Part shown: positions 1-9,459 of the stretch, piece by piece | How positions within the stretch are numbered: the first letter of the stretch is position 1 | Layout of the letters: every line of letters starts with the position of its first letter | Origin: Prado023 sp963700475 | Lineage (GTDB): Bacteria > Actinomycetota > Actinomycetes > S36-B12 > CAIYMF01 | DNA length: 64,000 nt | Assembly (NCBI GenBank): GCA_963700475.1 | Contig: CAVOXR010000010.1 | Location: 1-64,000, forward strand | Direction: 5' to 3' | Notes under the pieces: generated by a model | What the model saw: only the letters and a program-made list of their open reading frames with translations | What the model was told of the DNA's origin: nothing | Databases searched by the model: none | Translations under genes and position numbers: made by a program

Positions 1-719
1 AGTAGGACGGGGCCGCGTCGGCTGGCGCGAGGCAGGAGTTGGCCAGCGTGAGTGGGATCTGGGGAGGACCAGCAGGGTGGCGGCCAGGATCAGGTCCGCG
101 GTTGTGATCGTGGGGCAGGCTGATCGCGGTCGGGCCGAGGGTGACCGGGCCAGCGCCCCTCGTGGTGACGATGGCGATGGCCAGGCCGAGGGCGACGGCG
201 ATCAGGGCGCTGGCACGCCGCCAGTGGAGGAGGATGACTGTGGTGGCCAGGCAGGCCAGGGCGGTGGCTGCGACGGGCCAGTGCCCGGTGAAGGTATTCG
301 CGGGGTGGGTGACCATCCCCCACGCGATCTTCATGAAGGTGAGCCCGACGGCCAGTTGCACGCCGCGGATGACCGACCTGGAAACGCGGCACCGAGCGGT
401 CCAGGAGCCGGAGGGCCCAGGCGAGGAATACGACGCCGATGATCAGTGACCTGGCGGCGATGACGTCGGCCCCGGTGCCGGCGGCGATGGCAGCGGCGCC
501 GAACGCCTTGAGCGGTTGGACGGCCACCGGCGCCGTAGGTCCAGGCGACCACCAGGAACAGCAGTCGGGTGGAAGCAGGACCTGGTCGTCGACAGGCCGT
601 TGCTGACGATCAGGCGCTCGCGATGGGGACGAGGACGCCGACGTCGGCCACCGAGCCGGACGCCTCGCGCCACCACGAGGCGACCGGCGCGGCGGCGGGT
701 CGCCGTCTAGCGCGGTCAC
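1..719 (-). CDS. MOT1-type molybdate/sulfate transporter, partial and frameshifted
   Basis: Reading the minus strand and switching frames three or four times reconstructs an integral membrane protein of the MOT1 (MFS_MOT1/SulP-related) family. Recognisable pieces in order are LIVSNGLSTT, VAVQPLKAFGAAAIAAGTGA, VIRGVQLAVGLTFMKIAWGM and PQIPLTLANSCLAPAD, which match the family's QPLKA and Q-[IL]-PLT-L-NS signatures. It runs off the left edge, so the C-terminus is missing. The GTG start at 719 lies just past the moaD stop, so it is probably the last visible gene of a moaC-B-E-A-D-transporter operon. That context argues for molybdate rather than sulfate as substrate; this is inference. As printed no single frame encodes it, either from sequence error or decay. 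Confidence 0.66.
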
Positions 720-720
720 G

Positions 721-1021
721 TCAGCCTGCCGCGAACGGGGGGAGGACGTCACGATCGAGGCCCGGAGATCGGTGCCATGCAGGAGGGGTCTAGCTGGCAA
801 CCGTGGCGAGAAGCGAGCTGACCGCCAGGACGTCGGCGAACCTCGCGGCAGCCCTGCGGCCAACGCGGTCACGACTCGGAGTTGGCCCAGGGGCCACGTG
901 GACCTGGCGGCTCGCGGCGGTTCCGGCCAAGGCGAAGATCGGAACGTGATGGCCCCGGGGACCCGGGACCGCGGGGAGCGAGGACCGTCCTGGGAGACCG
1001 ACGAGGCCTTGCGGTGGGCAT
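721..1021 (-). CDS. moaD: MoaD, small subunit of molybdopterin synthase (frameshifted)
   Basis: MoaD is the ubiquitin-like sulfur carrier that donates sulfur to precursor Z with MoaE. The reconstructed peptide has an N-terminal strand with IFALAGTAASRQVHV, a middle FADVLAVSSLLA, and ends in DVLPPFAAG followed by TGA at 721-723. The PPFAxG ending with a terminal glycine is the MoaD hallmark, since the last Gly becomes the thiocarboxylate. At least two frame changes are needed. The start is uncertain; an ATG at 1021 directly follows the reconstructed end of moaA. The neighbours are moaA upstream and the molybdate transporter downstream. Confidence 0.62.
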
Positions 1022-2078
1022 CGCTGACCCCCGATCGTGGACATGGGCCGGTCGGGCGGCGAATGCTGGCTCGTCGATGCCGTGGCCCCGTCGCTTGAGG
1101 GCCCTTCACCGGCACCCGGGCGGCGACGACTCGTCGTCGAGCCGTCGCGCAGCAGGGGGCGAGGTCGGCTTCCCGCTGGGCGAACAGGCAGGAGCGCAGT
1201 GCCCGTCGGCGGTCAGGCGCACCCGGTCACAGGCGTCGCAGAACGGGCTGGTCACCGAGCCGACGATGCCCACCGTTGCCGGGCCGCCGTCGATCGCGAA
1301 CTCCTCAGCCGGCGCCGAGCCCCTCCCGGGCAGCGCCGCGAGGTGGAATCCGGCGCGCTCGAGGGAGTCGATGATCTCCTCGCGCGTGACCATCATCGCC
1401 CGGTTCCAGCCGTGCTGGGGGTCCAGGGGCATCTGCTCGATGAACCGCAGGCTCAGCCCCTCGTCAAGGGCCCAGCGCAGCAGGGGGGCGGCCTCGTGGT
1501 CGTTGATCCCACGCATCAGGACTGTGTTGATCTTGATCGGGGCGAGCCCAGCCGCCCGCGCGGCTGCGATCCCGGCGAGGACTTCGTCGAGGCGGTTGCG
1601 CAGGGTCAGACGTTGGAAGGTCTCTGGGCTGAGAGTGTCGCAGGAGATGTTGACCCGGGACAGCCCGACCTCAGCCAGCGGGGCGGCGAGGGTGGCCAGG
1701 CGCAGGCCGTTGGTGGTGAGCGACAGGTGGGGTGCCCGGGGCAGGGCGGCGAGGCGGGCGACGATGTCGACGACGTCGGGGCGGATCAGCGGCTCCCCGC
1801 CGGTGAGTCGGACCTCGGTGATGCCCAGGTCTGTCGCGATGCGCACCACGCGGACGATCTCGTCGGCGGTCAGCAGGTCGGGGGTCGGCATCCACTCAAG
1901 GCCCTCGGCCGGCATGCAGTAGGTGCACCGCAGGTTGCAGCGGTCTGGTCAGCGAGACGCGCAGATCGTGGTGCGTGCGGCCGAACCGGTCGACGAGGCG
2001 GGCCGGGTCCGGGTCCGGGCTGGGGACGTGCTCGGGCGTGGCGGTGGGGTGCGCGACCGGGGTGCCAGGGCTGTTCAC
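1022..2078 (-). CDS. moaA: MoaA, GTP 3',8-cyclase (radical SAM), frameshifted
   Basis: MoaA catalyses the first step of molybdopterin synthesis, converting GTP to 3',8-cyclo-GTP. The middle (TEVRLTGGEPLIRPD, SRVNISCDTL, LRFIEQMPLD, FCDACDRVRLTADG) is one open frame at about 1230-1915. The N-terminal radical-SAM triad appears only after removing one extra base near 1948, giving DRCNLRCTYCMPAEG. The C-terminus, with GHGIDEPAF and a final RPMSTIGG, is split over further frames between 1030 and 1200. The terminal GG and the second cysteine set (C-x2-C) are typical of MoaA. I place the start at a GTG (2078), but the frame is continuous with the upstream moaE C-terminus, so a moaE-moaA fusion is possible. 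At least four indels are needed. Confidence 0.75.
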
Positions 2079-2487
2079 CGACTCGTCGGTTCCGTCAGCG
2101 AAGCGCTGTTGCTTCCAGATCGGCAGCCGGGCCTTCGCCTCATCGACCAGCCAGCCGCACGCTTCGAACGCCTCGCGGCGATGTGCGGCGCTGACAGCTG
2201 CGGCGAAGGCGAGGTCGCCGATCGCGAGGTCGCCGATCCGGCGCGGGTCGCGGCCGCCAGTACCCCGGGCCGATCGAGGGCCTCGGCCACGACCTCGGCG
2301 AGGATGCGGTCGGCGTCGGGTGACCCTCGTAGTGCAGGGCGGCCACGGAACGGCCACGATCGTGGTCACGCACCACGCCGGCGAACGTCACGACGGCTCC
2401 CGCGGCGGCCTGGGACACCTCCGCGGCAACTTCCGCCTCGCTGATCGCCGTGGCCCGGACGAGGGCCGGGTGGTCAGAACCGGCCAT
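2064..2487 (-). CDS. moaE: MoaE, large subunit of molybdopterin synthase (frameshifted)
   Basis: MoaE binds MoaD and inserts the dithiolene sulfurs into precursor Z. The N-terminal half (VRATAISEAEVAAEVSQAAA, VVTFAGVVRDHDRGRSV, LHYEGHP) and C-terminal half (IGDLAFAAAVSAAHRREAF, ACGWLVDEAKARLPIWKQQ, FADGTDE) are in different frames, with a short bridging segment (VAEALDRPGVLAAATRAG) in the third. The LHYEGH, AAAVSAAHR and PIWK elements identify the family. The ATG at 2487 gives MAGSDHP and overlaps the probable moaB stop. No stop codon separates the C-terminus from moaA in the frame that encodes both, so the 3' end is approximate. Confidence 0.7.
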
Positions 2488-3094
2488 CCGGAACGCTGGA
2501 ATCGACGACCGGTATAGGCGTCTGTGGCACCCGAGACGCACCGGGGTCGCCGGGACGGGCACCATCGCCCCCGCCGGTGGGCCGCCTGCCGTGCCCACCG
2601 GCCCGGCCATCTGGCGGCGTGTTCCAGCAGCCCACCCACAGCGTCCAGCCCGTCGCGGACACCCCCGGCTGCCGGGCAGGGCCAGGACGACCGCACCGTC
2701 GAGGATCCCGCCGAGGGTGCGGGACAGGTCAGATCGTCACCCCTACCGCGACGCGGCCGATGGCCTCCCCGAGACCGGGTAGCTCGCGTCACCCTGCGGA
2801 GCCCAGGGCATCGGAGTGACATCACGTCGGCCTGCCCCGGTGCCCCCGGTCAGCACCACGATCCGGGCGCCCGCGACGATCGGTCGCGCACGGCACGTCC
2901 CATCGGGACGGCGTCGTCGGCGACGATGGTGACAGGGCCGACGTCGTAGGCAAGCGCCTGCAGTAGGCTTGGTTGAACGGCCCGAACGTGTCGGTCGCCA
3001 CGCCGTTGGCGGCGGAGTTGAGCAGGTAATCACCGCGCCCGCGCCCGGACGGCTCGCGTCGAACATCGGCAGAGTCGGACACGGTCCCGGTCAT
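2474..3094 (-). CDS. moaB: MoaB/MogA-type molybdopterin adenylyltransferase (frameshifted)
   Basis: This family adenylates molybdopterin before molybdate insertion. The pieces are GAVITC near the start, SAANGVATDTFGP, a stretch ending GARIVVLTGGTGAGRRDVTP and, after another frame change, GGVRDGLDAVGGLLEHAA. The VVLTGGTG-x2-x-RDVTPE motif and the closing RDGL motif are diagnostic. The ATG at 3094 overlaps the moaC TGA as ATGA, so the pair is translationally coupled. The 3' end is chosen at a TGA at 2474-2476, which overlaps the moaE start, and is uncertain because frames change. At least three indels are required. Confidence 0.66.
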
Positions 3095-3556
3095 CGGCGC
3101 CAGGCCCCGTTCCGGCCACCGTCCTTGGCCTCCACCAGGACGTCGCGCAACGCGGCGTGCGGGTCCACCGCCTTGACCATGTCGATGACCGCCAGTCCGG
3201 CGACCGCCACGGCGGTCAGGGCCTCCATCTCCACGCCGGTGCGGTCCGCGGTCGCACGGTGGCCAGGATGGCGCCTCGTCGGCGACGCCGCCCCGTCGAC
3301 GCACGTCCACCCTGCACGCCGCGATCGGAGTGGCACAGCGGGATCAGGTCGGCGGTCCGCTTCGTGGCCACGATCCCGGCGATCCGGGCGGTGGCGACGA
3401 CGTCGCCCTTCTTGGGCGTTCGCGCGCACGAGGCGCAGCGCTTCCGCCGACAGGGTGACGAAGCCGCTGGCCGACGCGACGCGTGCCGTCTCGGGCGGCG
3501 GACACGTCGACCATCCGCGCGGCGCCGGCCTCGTCGAGGTGGGTCAGGTCACTCAT
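3091..3556 (-). CDS. moaC: MoaC, cyclic pyranopterin monophosphate synthase (frameshifted)
   Basis: MoaC converts 3',8-cyclo-GTP to cyclic pyranopterin monophosphate. The N-terminus (MSDLTHLDEAGAARMVDVSA) begins at the ATG at 3556. The C-terminal half (TGVEMEALTAVAVAGLAVID, then MVKAVDPHAA and AKDGGRNG) lies in another frame and ends with TGA at 3091. TGVEMEALTAV-x-VA and the D-MVKA motif are the MoaC signature. The middle segment, which should read like KGDVVATARIAGIVATKRTA, is recoverable only by changing frame near 3350-3440. It is divergent from mobA, whose start is about 35 nt away, so this short gap probably holds both promoters. Confidence 0.74.
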
Positions 3557-3590
3557 GACGGCCCTTCCGGTAGGCGCCTATTGTGCAGGC

Positions 3591-4427
3591 GTGGACGAGG
3601 TGCGGGCGACGAGGTGGCCGTCGGGGAGCTCGCTGATCGTGCTCACCGGTGGTGCGAGTCGTCGGCTCGGTCGGGACAAGGCCACAATCCACGTGGGGGG
3701 CCGTCGATTCGTCGATCGTGTCCTGGCCGGTGTGCCGACCGAGGTGCCAGTGGTCATCGTCGGTCGGCCACTGGACCGAGTCCGTGCCCTGTCCCGTTCG
3801 TCCGCGAAGATCCCGCGGTTCGGGACCGCTGGCGGCGATCGGCGCCGGGGTGGCCACCGTGGGCACGCCACTGGTCGGCGTGATCGCCGCCGACATGCCC
3901 TTCGCCCTGCCTGTCGTGGCCGAGGCGCTGTCCCGCTTGGCCGCCTCGGACTCCGGGAGAGCGGGTGACGCAGTCGTCCCCATCGATGCCCAGGGTTACC
4001 GGCAACCGCTGTGCGCGGCTTACCGGACCGGGGCCCTGCGCCGCCCTCGGCGGCCTGGGGCCGCGGGCCCGCCCGTCCGGGCGCTCCTGCCGCGGCTGGA
4101 CGTGGTGGAATGGCCCGTGCCCGCAGCCGCCCTGGCTGATGTGGACACCAGGAGCAACTGGCGGTCGCGCGCATCCGCGCGGCGGAGGAGGCCACCGACA
4201 TGCAGGAGTGGGTTGACGCGGTGCGGGCAGCGTTGGGAGTGGACGTGGCCTGCGACATCGACGCGATCCTCGACGTCGCCCGGGATGCCGCCCACGACGT
4301 GGACAGGCCCGCCGCCCCGGTGACCACCTACTTGCTCGGCGCCGCGGTGGCAGCGGGTGCGGATCCAGCCCAGGCGGTCGCCCAGGTCGGCGAACTTGCC
4401 CGGGGCTGGGGCCAGCGAGCGCAGTGA
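3591..4427 (+). CDS. mobA: MobA-like molybdenum cofactor guanylyltransferase with C-terminal DUF6457 domain (frameshifted)
   Basis: MobA attaches GMP to molybdopterin to make the bis-MGD cofactor used by NarG. The GTG at 3591 opens a frame with LIVLTGGASRRLGRDKA, the nucleotide-binding loop of MobA/MobA-like NTP transferases. A second frame supplies GPLAAIGAGVATVGTPLVGV followed by AADMPFA (the catalytic D region), then DAVVPIDAQGYRQPLCAAY. The last part, from about 4165 and including an ATG at 4200, is a helical DUF6457-like domain (QEWVDAVRAALGV to ARGWGQRAQ). Reading continues from the MobA end into it without a stop, which suggests a fusion, but the DUF6457 part could start independently at 4200. 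Confidence 0.68.
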
Positions 4428-4458
4428 CCGGGTCGGTACGGCAGGGCGGCACCGCGTC

Positions 4459-5644
4459 GTGACCCTGGTCGAGCCACGGTGGGATGCCGCGCGGGCGGCG
4501 CTGGCCGCAGCGGTGCGACCGCTGGCCCCGGTGCGACATGGTCTGGCCGTGTGCGATGGGCTGGTGCTGGCCGAGGACCTGGTGGCGTTGTGCGCGCTTC
4601 CCTCGTTCGACACCTCGGCCATGGATGGGTGGGCGGTGGCCGGGCCTGGGCCGTGGACGATCGTCGGGCAGTCCCTGGCCGGGCGCCCCGTCCCGGGTCC
4701 GCTGACCACGGGCCAGGCGGTCGTGATCGCGACCGGGGGGGTGGTCCCGGGGGGGGCGGATGCCGTGGTCCGCAGCGAGGATGGCCAGCTCCTGGTGCGC
4801 GGTGGGGTCGAGGTGCTGAGCGCCCCGACGCCCCGTGGGCCCACCCATGTCCGCCCGGCGGGGGAGGAGTGCGCTGAGGGTGAGGTGCTGGCCCCAGCGG
4901 GCACGGTGCTCAACCCGGCCCTGATCGGCCTGGCGGCGGCCTGCGGGCCACGACGAGCTCCTGGTGATTCCTGCCCCTCGGGTGGCACTCGTGCTGTTCG
5001 GCGACGAACTGGCCACGACAGGTGTTCCGGCTCGGGGCCTGGTGCGCGACTCGCTGGGCCCGCAGGTGCCCGCGTGGGTGGCCCGGATGGGCGTCGATGT
5101 CGTGTTCGTGGAGCGTTGCGAGGACACGCTGGCCGCCCATGTCGAGGCGATCGATCGCGCGGCCGCGTCCGCCGACGTGGTGCTCACCACCGGGGGCACG
5201 GCTGCCGGACCGGTCGACCATCTGCATGCGGCGATCGCCCTGTGCGACGGCGAGGTGCTCATCGATAGCGTGGCGGTGCGCCCCGGGCATCCGATGCTGG
5301 CCGCGACTCTGGACCGCGGTCGGGCGTGGCTGGTCGGGCTGCCGGGGAACCCGCAGAGCGCGATCGTGACCCTGATGAGCCTGGGCGCGCCGATCCTGGC
5401 CGGGTTGGCTGGGCGAGCGGCGTTGCCCGACCTGGTGGAGGTCACCTGCGCTGGGCCTGTCGGGGCACCGGCACATGAGGACCGGCTGGTGCTCGGTCGC
5501 CTCGTCGAGGGGGAGTTCGTGGCGGGCACGCACCTGGGGTCCGGGATGCTGCGCGGGCTGGCTGCGGCCACCGGCTTCGCGGTGCTGCCCCCCGGTGGGG
5601 TGACCGCTGGGGCCGCTGTCCGGTGGCTGCCGCTGCCGACCTGA
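4459..5644 (+). CDS. moeA: MoeA, molybdopterin molybdenumtransferase (one frameshift)
   Basis: MoeA inserts molybdate into adenylated molybdopterin. The GTG at 4459 opens the N-terminal part with FDTSAMDGWAVAG, IATGGVVPGGADAVVRSED and RPAGEEC, all MoeA signatures. Near 4947 an extra G shifts the frame; the rest contains VLTTGGTAAGPVDHL and GRAWLVGLPGNPQSA, the MPT-binding and PGNP motifs, and ends at 5644. The span is 1186 nt, which becomes an exact 395 codons if one inserted base is removed. It lies 31 nt after mobA on the same strand and is followed by a strong hairpin shared with convergent narK. Confidence 0.86.
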
Positions 5645-5660
5645 GCTGGGACCCCACGCA

Positions 5661-5709
5661 CCGTGGGGCGGCTCCCGAGGCGCATGCGCGCCGGGAACCC
5701 GCCCCACGG
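5661..5709. terminator. Bidirectional hairpin between convergent moeA and narK
   Basis: CCGTGGGGCGG at 5661-5671 pairs perfectly with its complement at 5699-5709, and the stem continues through TCCCG/CGGGA with a small bulge. No U-tract follows, as is common in high-GC actinobacteria. It sits between the moeA stop and the stop of the minus-strand narK copy, so it would serve both. Confidence 0.7.
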
Positions 5710-5720
5710 ACGTGCGTGCA

Positions 5721-7077
5721 TCAGCTGGGCATCTCCGCGCCCGGCTTGGCGTAGAAGTGCCACGTGATCGCGGTGCCGATCAGCGCGAACACCGCCAGCC
5801 CGAGGAAGAACGCGCCCGGGGCGACGCTGGCCAGCAGGACACCGAAGATGAACGGCCCGTAGGCCGCGATGGCCGCGGTCCATCCGATCACCCCGCCGGC
5901 CTGGCGGGGCTTGAAGATCATCGGCATCTGCTTGAAGGTGGAGGCGTTGCCGACCCCGGTGAAGAAGAAGATGACGATCATGCCCCAGAAGAAGGTGGTG
6001 AACTGGTCGGCGGAGTCCGGGGACACCGTCGTCGAGGTGTAGGCCGCGGCTGCGGCGATGCCCAGGGTGGCCACGAGGGTGACCTTCGCCCCGCCGACGC
6101 GGTCGGCGATCGGGCCGGCGATGATCCGCGCAGCGGATCCGATCGAGCGGCTCCCCAGAACACGTACTTGGCGGCGTCGAGGCCGGCGGCTCCGAACGCG
6201 TCGGCGCCGAAGAGGTTCTTGATCAGCAGGCCGAACTGGGCGGCGAGGCCGGAGAAGGTGCCGAAGGTGATCACGTAGAGGACGGTCATCAGCCAGGTGT
6301 GCTTGTTGCTGAAGATGTCCATCTGGTCCTTCACGCCGCGGGCCTGGACCGGGACGCTGCGCAGCAGGGTCCACGCGAGGATGACGCCGACGATGATGAA
6401 GGGCACCCAGATGTATCCGGCGTTCTGGTACCAGACCTCCTTGTCCACGCCCTTCTTCACATCGATGAAGCGCTGCGAGGCGCCGACGATCGAGAGCCCG
6501 ACGATCCACGGCGTGACGAACTGCACGAGGCTGACGCCGAAGTTGCCGATGCCGGCCTGCAGGCCGAGGGCGGTGCCCTGCTTGGCCTTGGGGAAGAAGT
6601 ACGACGTCGAGGGCATGAACCCGGAGAACGCGCCGCCGCCGATGCCCGGCCAGGGCGGCCAGGAACAGCAGGACTGGCGTACGGGGTGTCGGGGTTCTGC
6701 ACGGCGAGGCCCCAGCCGATGGCCGGGAGGACGAACAGCGCCGAGGTGATCGTCACCAGCTTGCGGGTGCCCATGATCGGGGGCAGGAAGGTCCAGATCA
6801 GGCGCAGCGTGCCGCCGGCCAGGCCGGGGATGGCCACCAGCCAGTAGAGCTGGCCCTTGCTCAGGTCGTAGCCGATGTTGTTCAGCTTCGGGGCCAGCGC
6901 GGAGACCAGGAACCAGGTGGCGAACGCCAGGGTCAGGTTGAAGGTGGTGACCCACAGGGTCTTCCAGGCCCGGCCGGAGTCCCACGTCTCGGGGTCCTCG
7001 GGGGTCCAGCTCTCGAGCCAGTCGGCACCCCGGCGGACCGGGGCCTGGGGTGCGGTGGGAGTGGCCATGTCAGCCAT
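5721..7077 (-). CDS. narK: NarK-family nitrate/nitrite transporter, copy 2 (frameshifted)
   Basis: This is a major-facilitator transporter of the nitrate/nitrite porter family, about 450 residues. The N-terminus (MADMATPTAPQAPVRRGADW, then WLESWTPEDPETWDSGRAWK) and first membrane segments are in one frame. The middle holds GIGGGAFSGFMPSTSYFFP, the NarK nitrate signature. The C-terminal frame has RIIAGPIADRVGG, GVGNASTFKQMP and the final membrane helices. Frame changes are needed near 6130, 6655 and 6675; at least two of the three look like single inserted bases. The ATG overlaps the last 8 nt of the upstream narK copy, so the two are co-translated. It probably exchanges nitrate for nitrite, or nitrate/H+, to feed NarGHI. 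Confidence 0.8.
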
Positions 7078-8492
7078 CCGTCCTCTCCATGGTGGTGGCG
7101 CCGACCGCGACGGGCTCGGCTAGGGATTCGTGCGCAGCGGCCGGGTCGGCCAACTGGTCGTTCTCGAACTTGTTGGCCAGCTGGGGGCTGGCGGCGTGCA
7201 GCATCCGGTGGATGGTCAGGTGCATCCAGGCCATCGCCACGGCGGTGACGGCGAAGAGGACGAAGAAGGTCGACTGCGGCATCCCGGTCCACCGGGCGGT
7301 GTAGGCGAACAGCAGCGGGAGGAAGAACCCGCCGAGGGCGCCCGAGCGAGCCGACGAGGCCGCCGACCGCGCCCACGTCGCGGGGGAAGTACTCCGGGAT
7401 GTGCTTGTAGACGGCGGCCTTGCCGATGCCCATCGCCGCGCCGATGACGAACACGAGGACCGCGAACAGCACGCACGCCCACGCTCCACGGCATGACCTC
7501 GCTGGAGGTGCCGTCCGGGTTGGTCAGCACGATGTAGCCGTAGGGCATCATCAGGATCCCGCTGGCGACCAGGATGATGCTGAAGGTCCAGTACATGACC
7601 CGCCGGGCGCCCACCCGGTCGCTCATCCAGCCGCCGAGGGGGCGCAGGAGGGAGGCGGGGAAGATGAAGGTCGCGGTCAGCAGGGCGCCGTGCGCACAGG
7701 GACTGGTCGTAGACGTCGACGTAGTACTTGGGCAGCCACGCGGCCAGCGCGACGTAGGCGCCGAAGGTGACGACGTAGTAGAGGCTGAACCGCCAGACGC
7801 GCATCTGCTTCAGCGGCTGCAGGAGCTGGACGACCGTGCGGTCCGCGCCGGGCTTGTGGTCGTGATGGGGTGAGACGAACCACGTGATGGCGGCCATGAT
7901 GAGCAGGAGGACCGCGTACAGGAAGGGGACGAACCGCCAGCCGCCGGGGATGAAGCCACCCATGTAGCCGGCCGCGGGGACGGCCACGATCAGGGCCGGG
8001 CCGATGAACTTGGTGACCGAGGCGCCGACGTTGCCCGCGCCGAAGATCCCCAGGGCGAGGCCCTGGTGCTGCGCGTGGCCACCATGCGGACACCCAGGCG
8101 ATGCCGACGCTGAACGAGTTGCCGGCGAAGCCGACGAGGAAGGCGTAGAACAGCAGCATCTGGTAGCTGGTGACCGTGGAGATCAGGTAGGCGGGGACGG
8201 CGGTCGCGGCCAGCATGAGGGCGATGATCTTCCGGCCCCCCTGCCGGTCGGTGATGATGCCGGCGGGCAGCCGCCAGATCGCGCCGTTGAGCACCGCGAC
8301 CGCGGTGATCCAGGCCAGCTGCACGTCGGTGAGCCCGAACTCCTTGCGGATGGGGATGCCCAGCACCCCGAACATCAGCCAGACGGCGAACATCAGGGTG
8401 AAGGCGATCGTCGAGATGACCAGGACCCGGACCTTCCCCGGCTCCTCGGTCGCGGCCGGCGGAAGGGCCGGAGTGAGGGCCGGTGCGGCCAT
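7070..8492 (-). CDS. narK: NarK-family nitrate/nitrite transporter, copy 1 (frameshifted)
   Basis: This is the first gene of the minus-strand transporter pair. The N-terminal frame (to about 8090) contains helices such as VRVLVISTIAFTLMFAVWLM, WRLPAGIITDRQGGRK and GFAGNSFSVGIAWVSAWWP. Later frames give QHQGLALG, AAGYMGGFIPGGWRFVPF, GGWMSD and GKAAVYKHIPEYFPRDVG, then GLVGSLG, all typical of NarK/NasA porters. The 1423-nt span equals 473 codons after removing four inserted bases, near 8090, 7690, 7470 and 7320. It is divergent from the nar regulator; their shared 111-bp gap holds a TTTGA-N8-TCAAA site. Why two transporters occur is unclear; in other actinobacteria such pairs differ in H+ symport versus antiport. 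Confidence 0.82.
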
Positions 8493-8603
8493 GGTGCTGC
8501 CTCCTTCAGGTGGTGACGGCGCACGCTACACCTTTTGATCACAACGTCAAACATAGACCCCGGGTTTATTCCCACGCCCGTGTTTATGTGGTAGACATGC
8601 CCC
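8493..8603. promoter_or_regulatory. Divergent narK / nar-regulator control region with FNR/CRP-like inverted repeat
   Basis: TTTGA at 8534-8538 and TCAAA at 8547-8551 form an inverted repeat separated by 8 nt, similar to CRP/FNR-family sites. Two direct GTTTAT copies, at 8564-8569 and 8582-8587, lie 18 nt apart. TAGACA at 8592-8597 is 6 nt before a GTG at 8604, fitting a leaderless promoter for the regulator. Which protein binds is not shown by the sequence. Confidence 0.45.
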
Positions 8604-9457
8604 GTGAGCGCGACATCGATCCCCCTGCACTCGGTCGGGCGGGCCTTGGCGCGGATCGGCTCCGTGCGCGGCCCGCGCCCCGGTCCCGCCGCCTCGGAGG
8701 CGACTCGCGGGCGGCCGTCCTGGAGTTCATCGAGGCCGCCGACGACGTCGTCCGGGTCGAGCAGATCGCCGAGGCGGTCGGCCTTCACCCCAACACGGTC
8801 CGCGGCCACCTCGACGCGCTGCTGGCCTCGGGGCGGATCACCCGGGTCCCGGACCAGCGGTCCACCCGGGGACGCCCGCACTGGCTCTACTCGGGCACCG
8901 CGTCGGCGTCGATCCGCGAGCTCGCGCGCGCGCTGGACTCCGAGCTCGACCGGGCCAGCGCCCCGGACGTCGCCCGGCTGGCTGCGGCGACGTGGGCTGA
9001 GGCCGGCCCGGATGTCGGTCCCGCCGACACCGTCGAAGGCGGCTGTCGACCAGGCGACCCGGGTGCTCACGCGACTTCGGCTTCGAGGCGGTCCGCAACC
9101 CGGTCGGCGACGAGATCACCCTGCGGGCGTGTCCGTACGCCGAGCTGGTGCACGAGCACCCGGTCATCTGCGACATCCACGCCGAGCTGCTCGGGGAGGT
9201 CCTGGCCAGGACCGACCCAGCCGGTCACGCTGGCCAGCCTCGACGTGTTCCCCCGGCCCGGGCCTGTGCGTGGCGCACCTGCGCCGTCCGGACGTGGACC
9301 CGGAGTGGACCGTGGAGCTGCCGGACCCCGCTCCCAGGGCGAGGGTCTCGCGCTCCAGCTCGGCGCCGGCGCCCACCGTCGGCCCGCCCGTCACCGCACC
9401 ACGACCACCAGCACGACCCAGAAGGCAGCGACCCCGTCCCCACGGAAGAAGAAGTGA
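8604..9457 (+). CDS. Winged-helix transcriptional regulator upstream of narG (frameshifted)
   Basis: The N-terminal third has a DeoR/ArsR-like helix-turn-helix: AAVLEFIEAADDVVRVEQIA, GLHPNTVRGHLDALLASGRI and a TRGRPHWLYS wing. The C-terminal domain, in another frame, reads FGFEAVRNPVGDEITLRACP, YAELVHEHPVICDIHAELLG and then GLCVAHL in a third frame. Three conserved-looking cysteines (ACPYA, ICDIH, GLCVAH) recall SufR-like regulators that carry an Fe-S cluster, so redox or NO sensing is plausible but unproven. Two starts compete: ATG 8597 in the helix-turn-helix frame, or leaderless GTG 8604 with an early frameshift; I prefer the latter. It ends a few bases before narG, so it probably controls and is co-transcribed with narGHJI. 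Several indels are present. Confidence 0.6.
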
Positions 9458-9459
9458 TC

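Noticed and set aside
90..1115. 341-codon minus-strand frame covering the first kilobase
   Set aside because: It is a chance fusion: short parts match the MOT1 transporter and the rest is out-of-frame moaD/moaA. Correcting frames gives separate known proteins.
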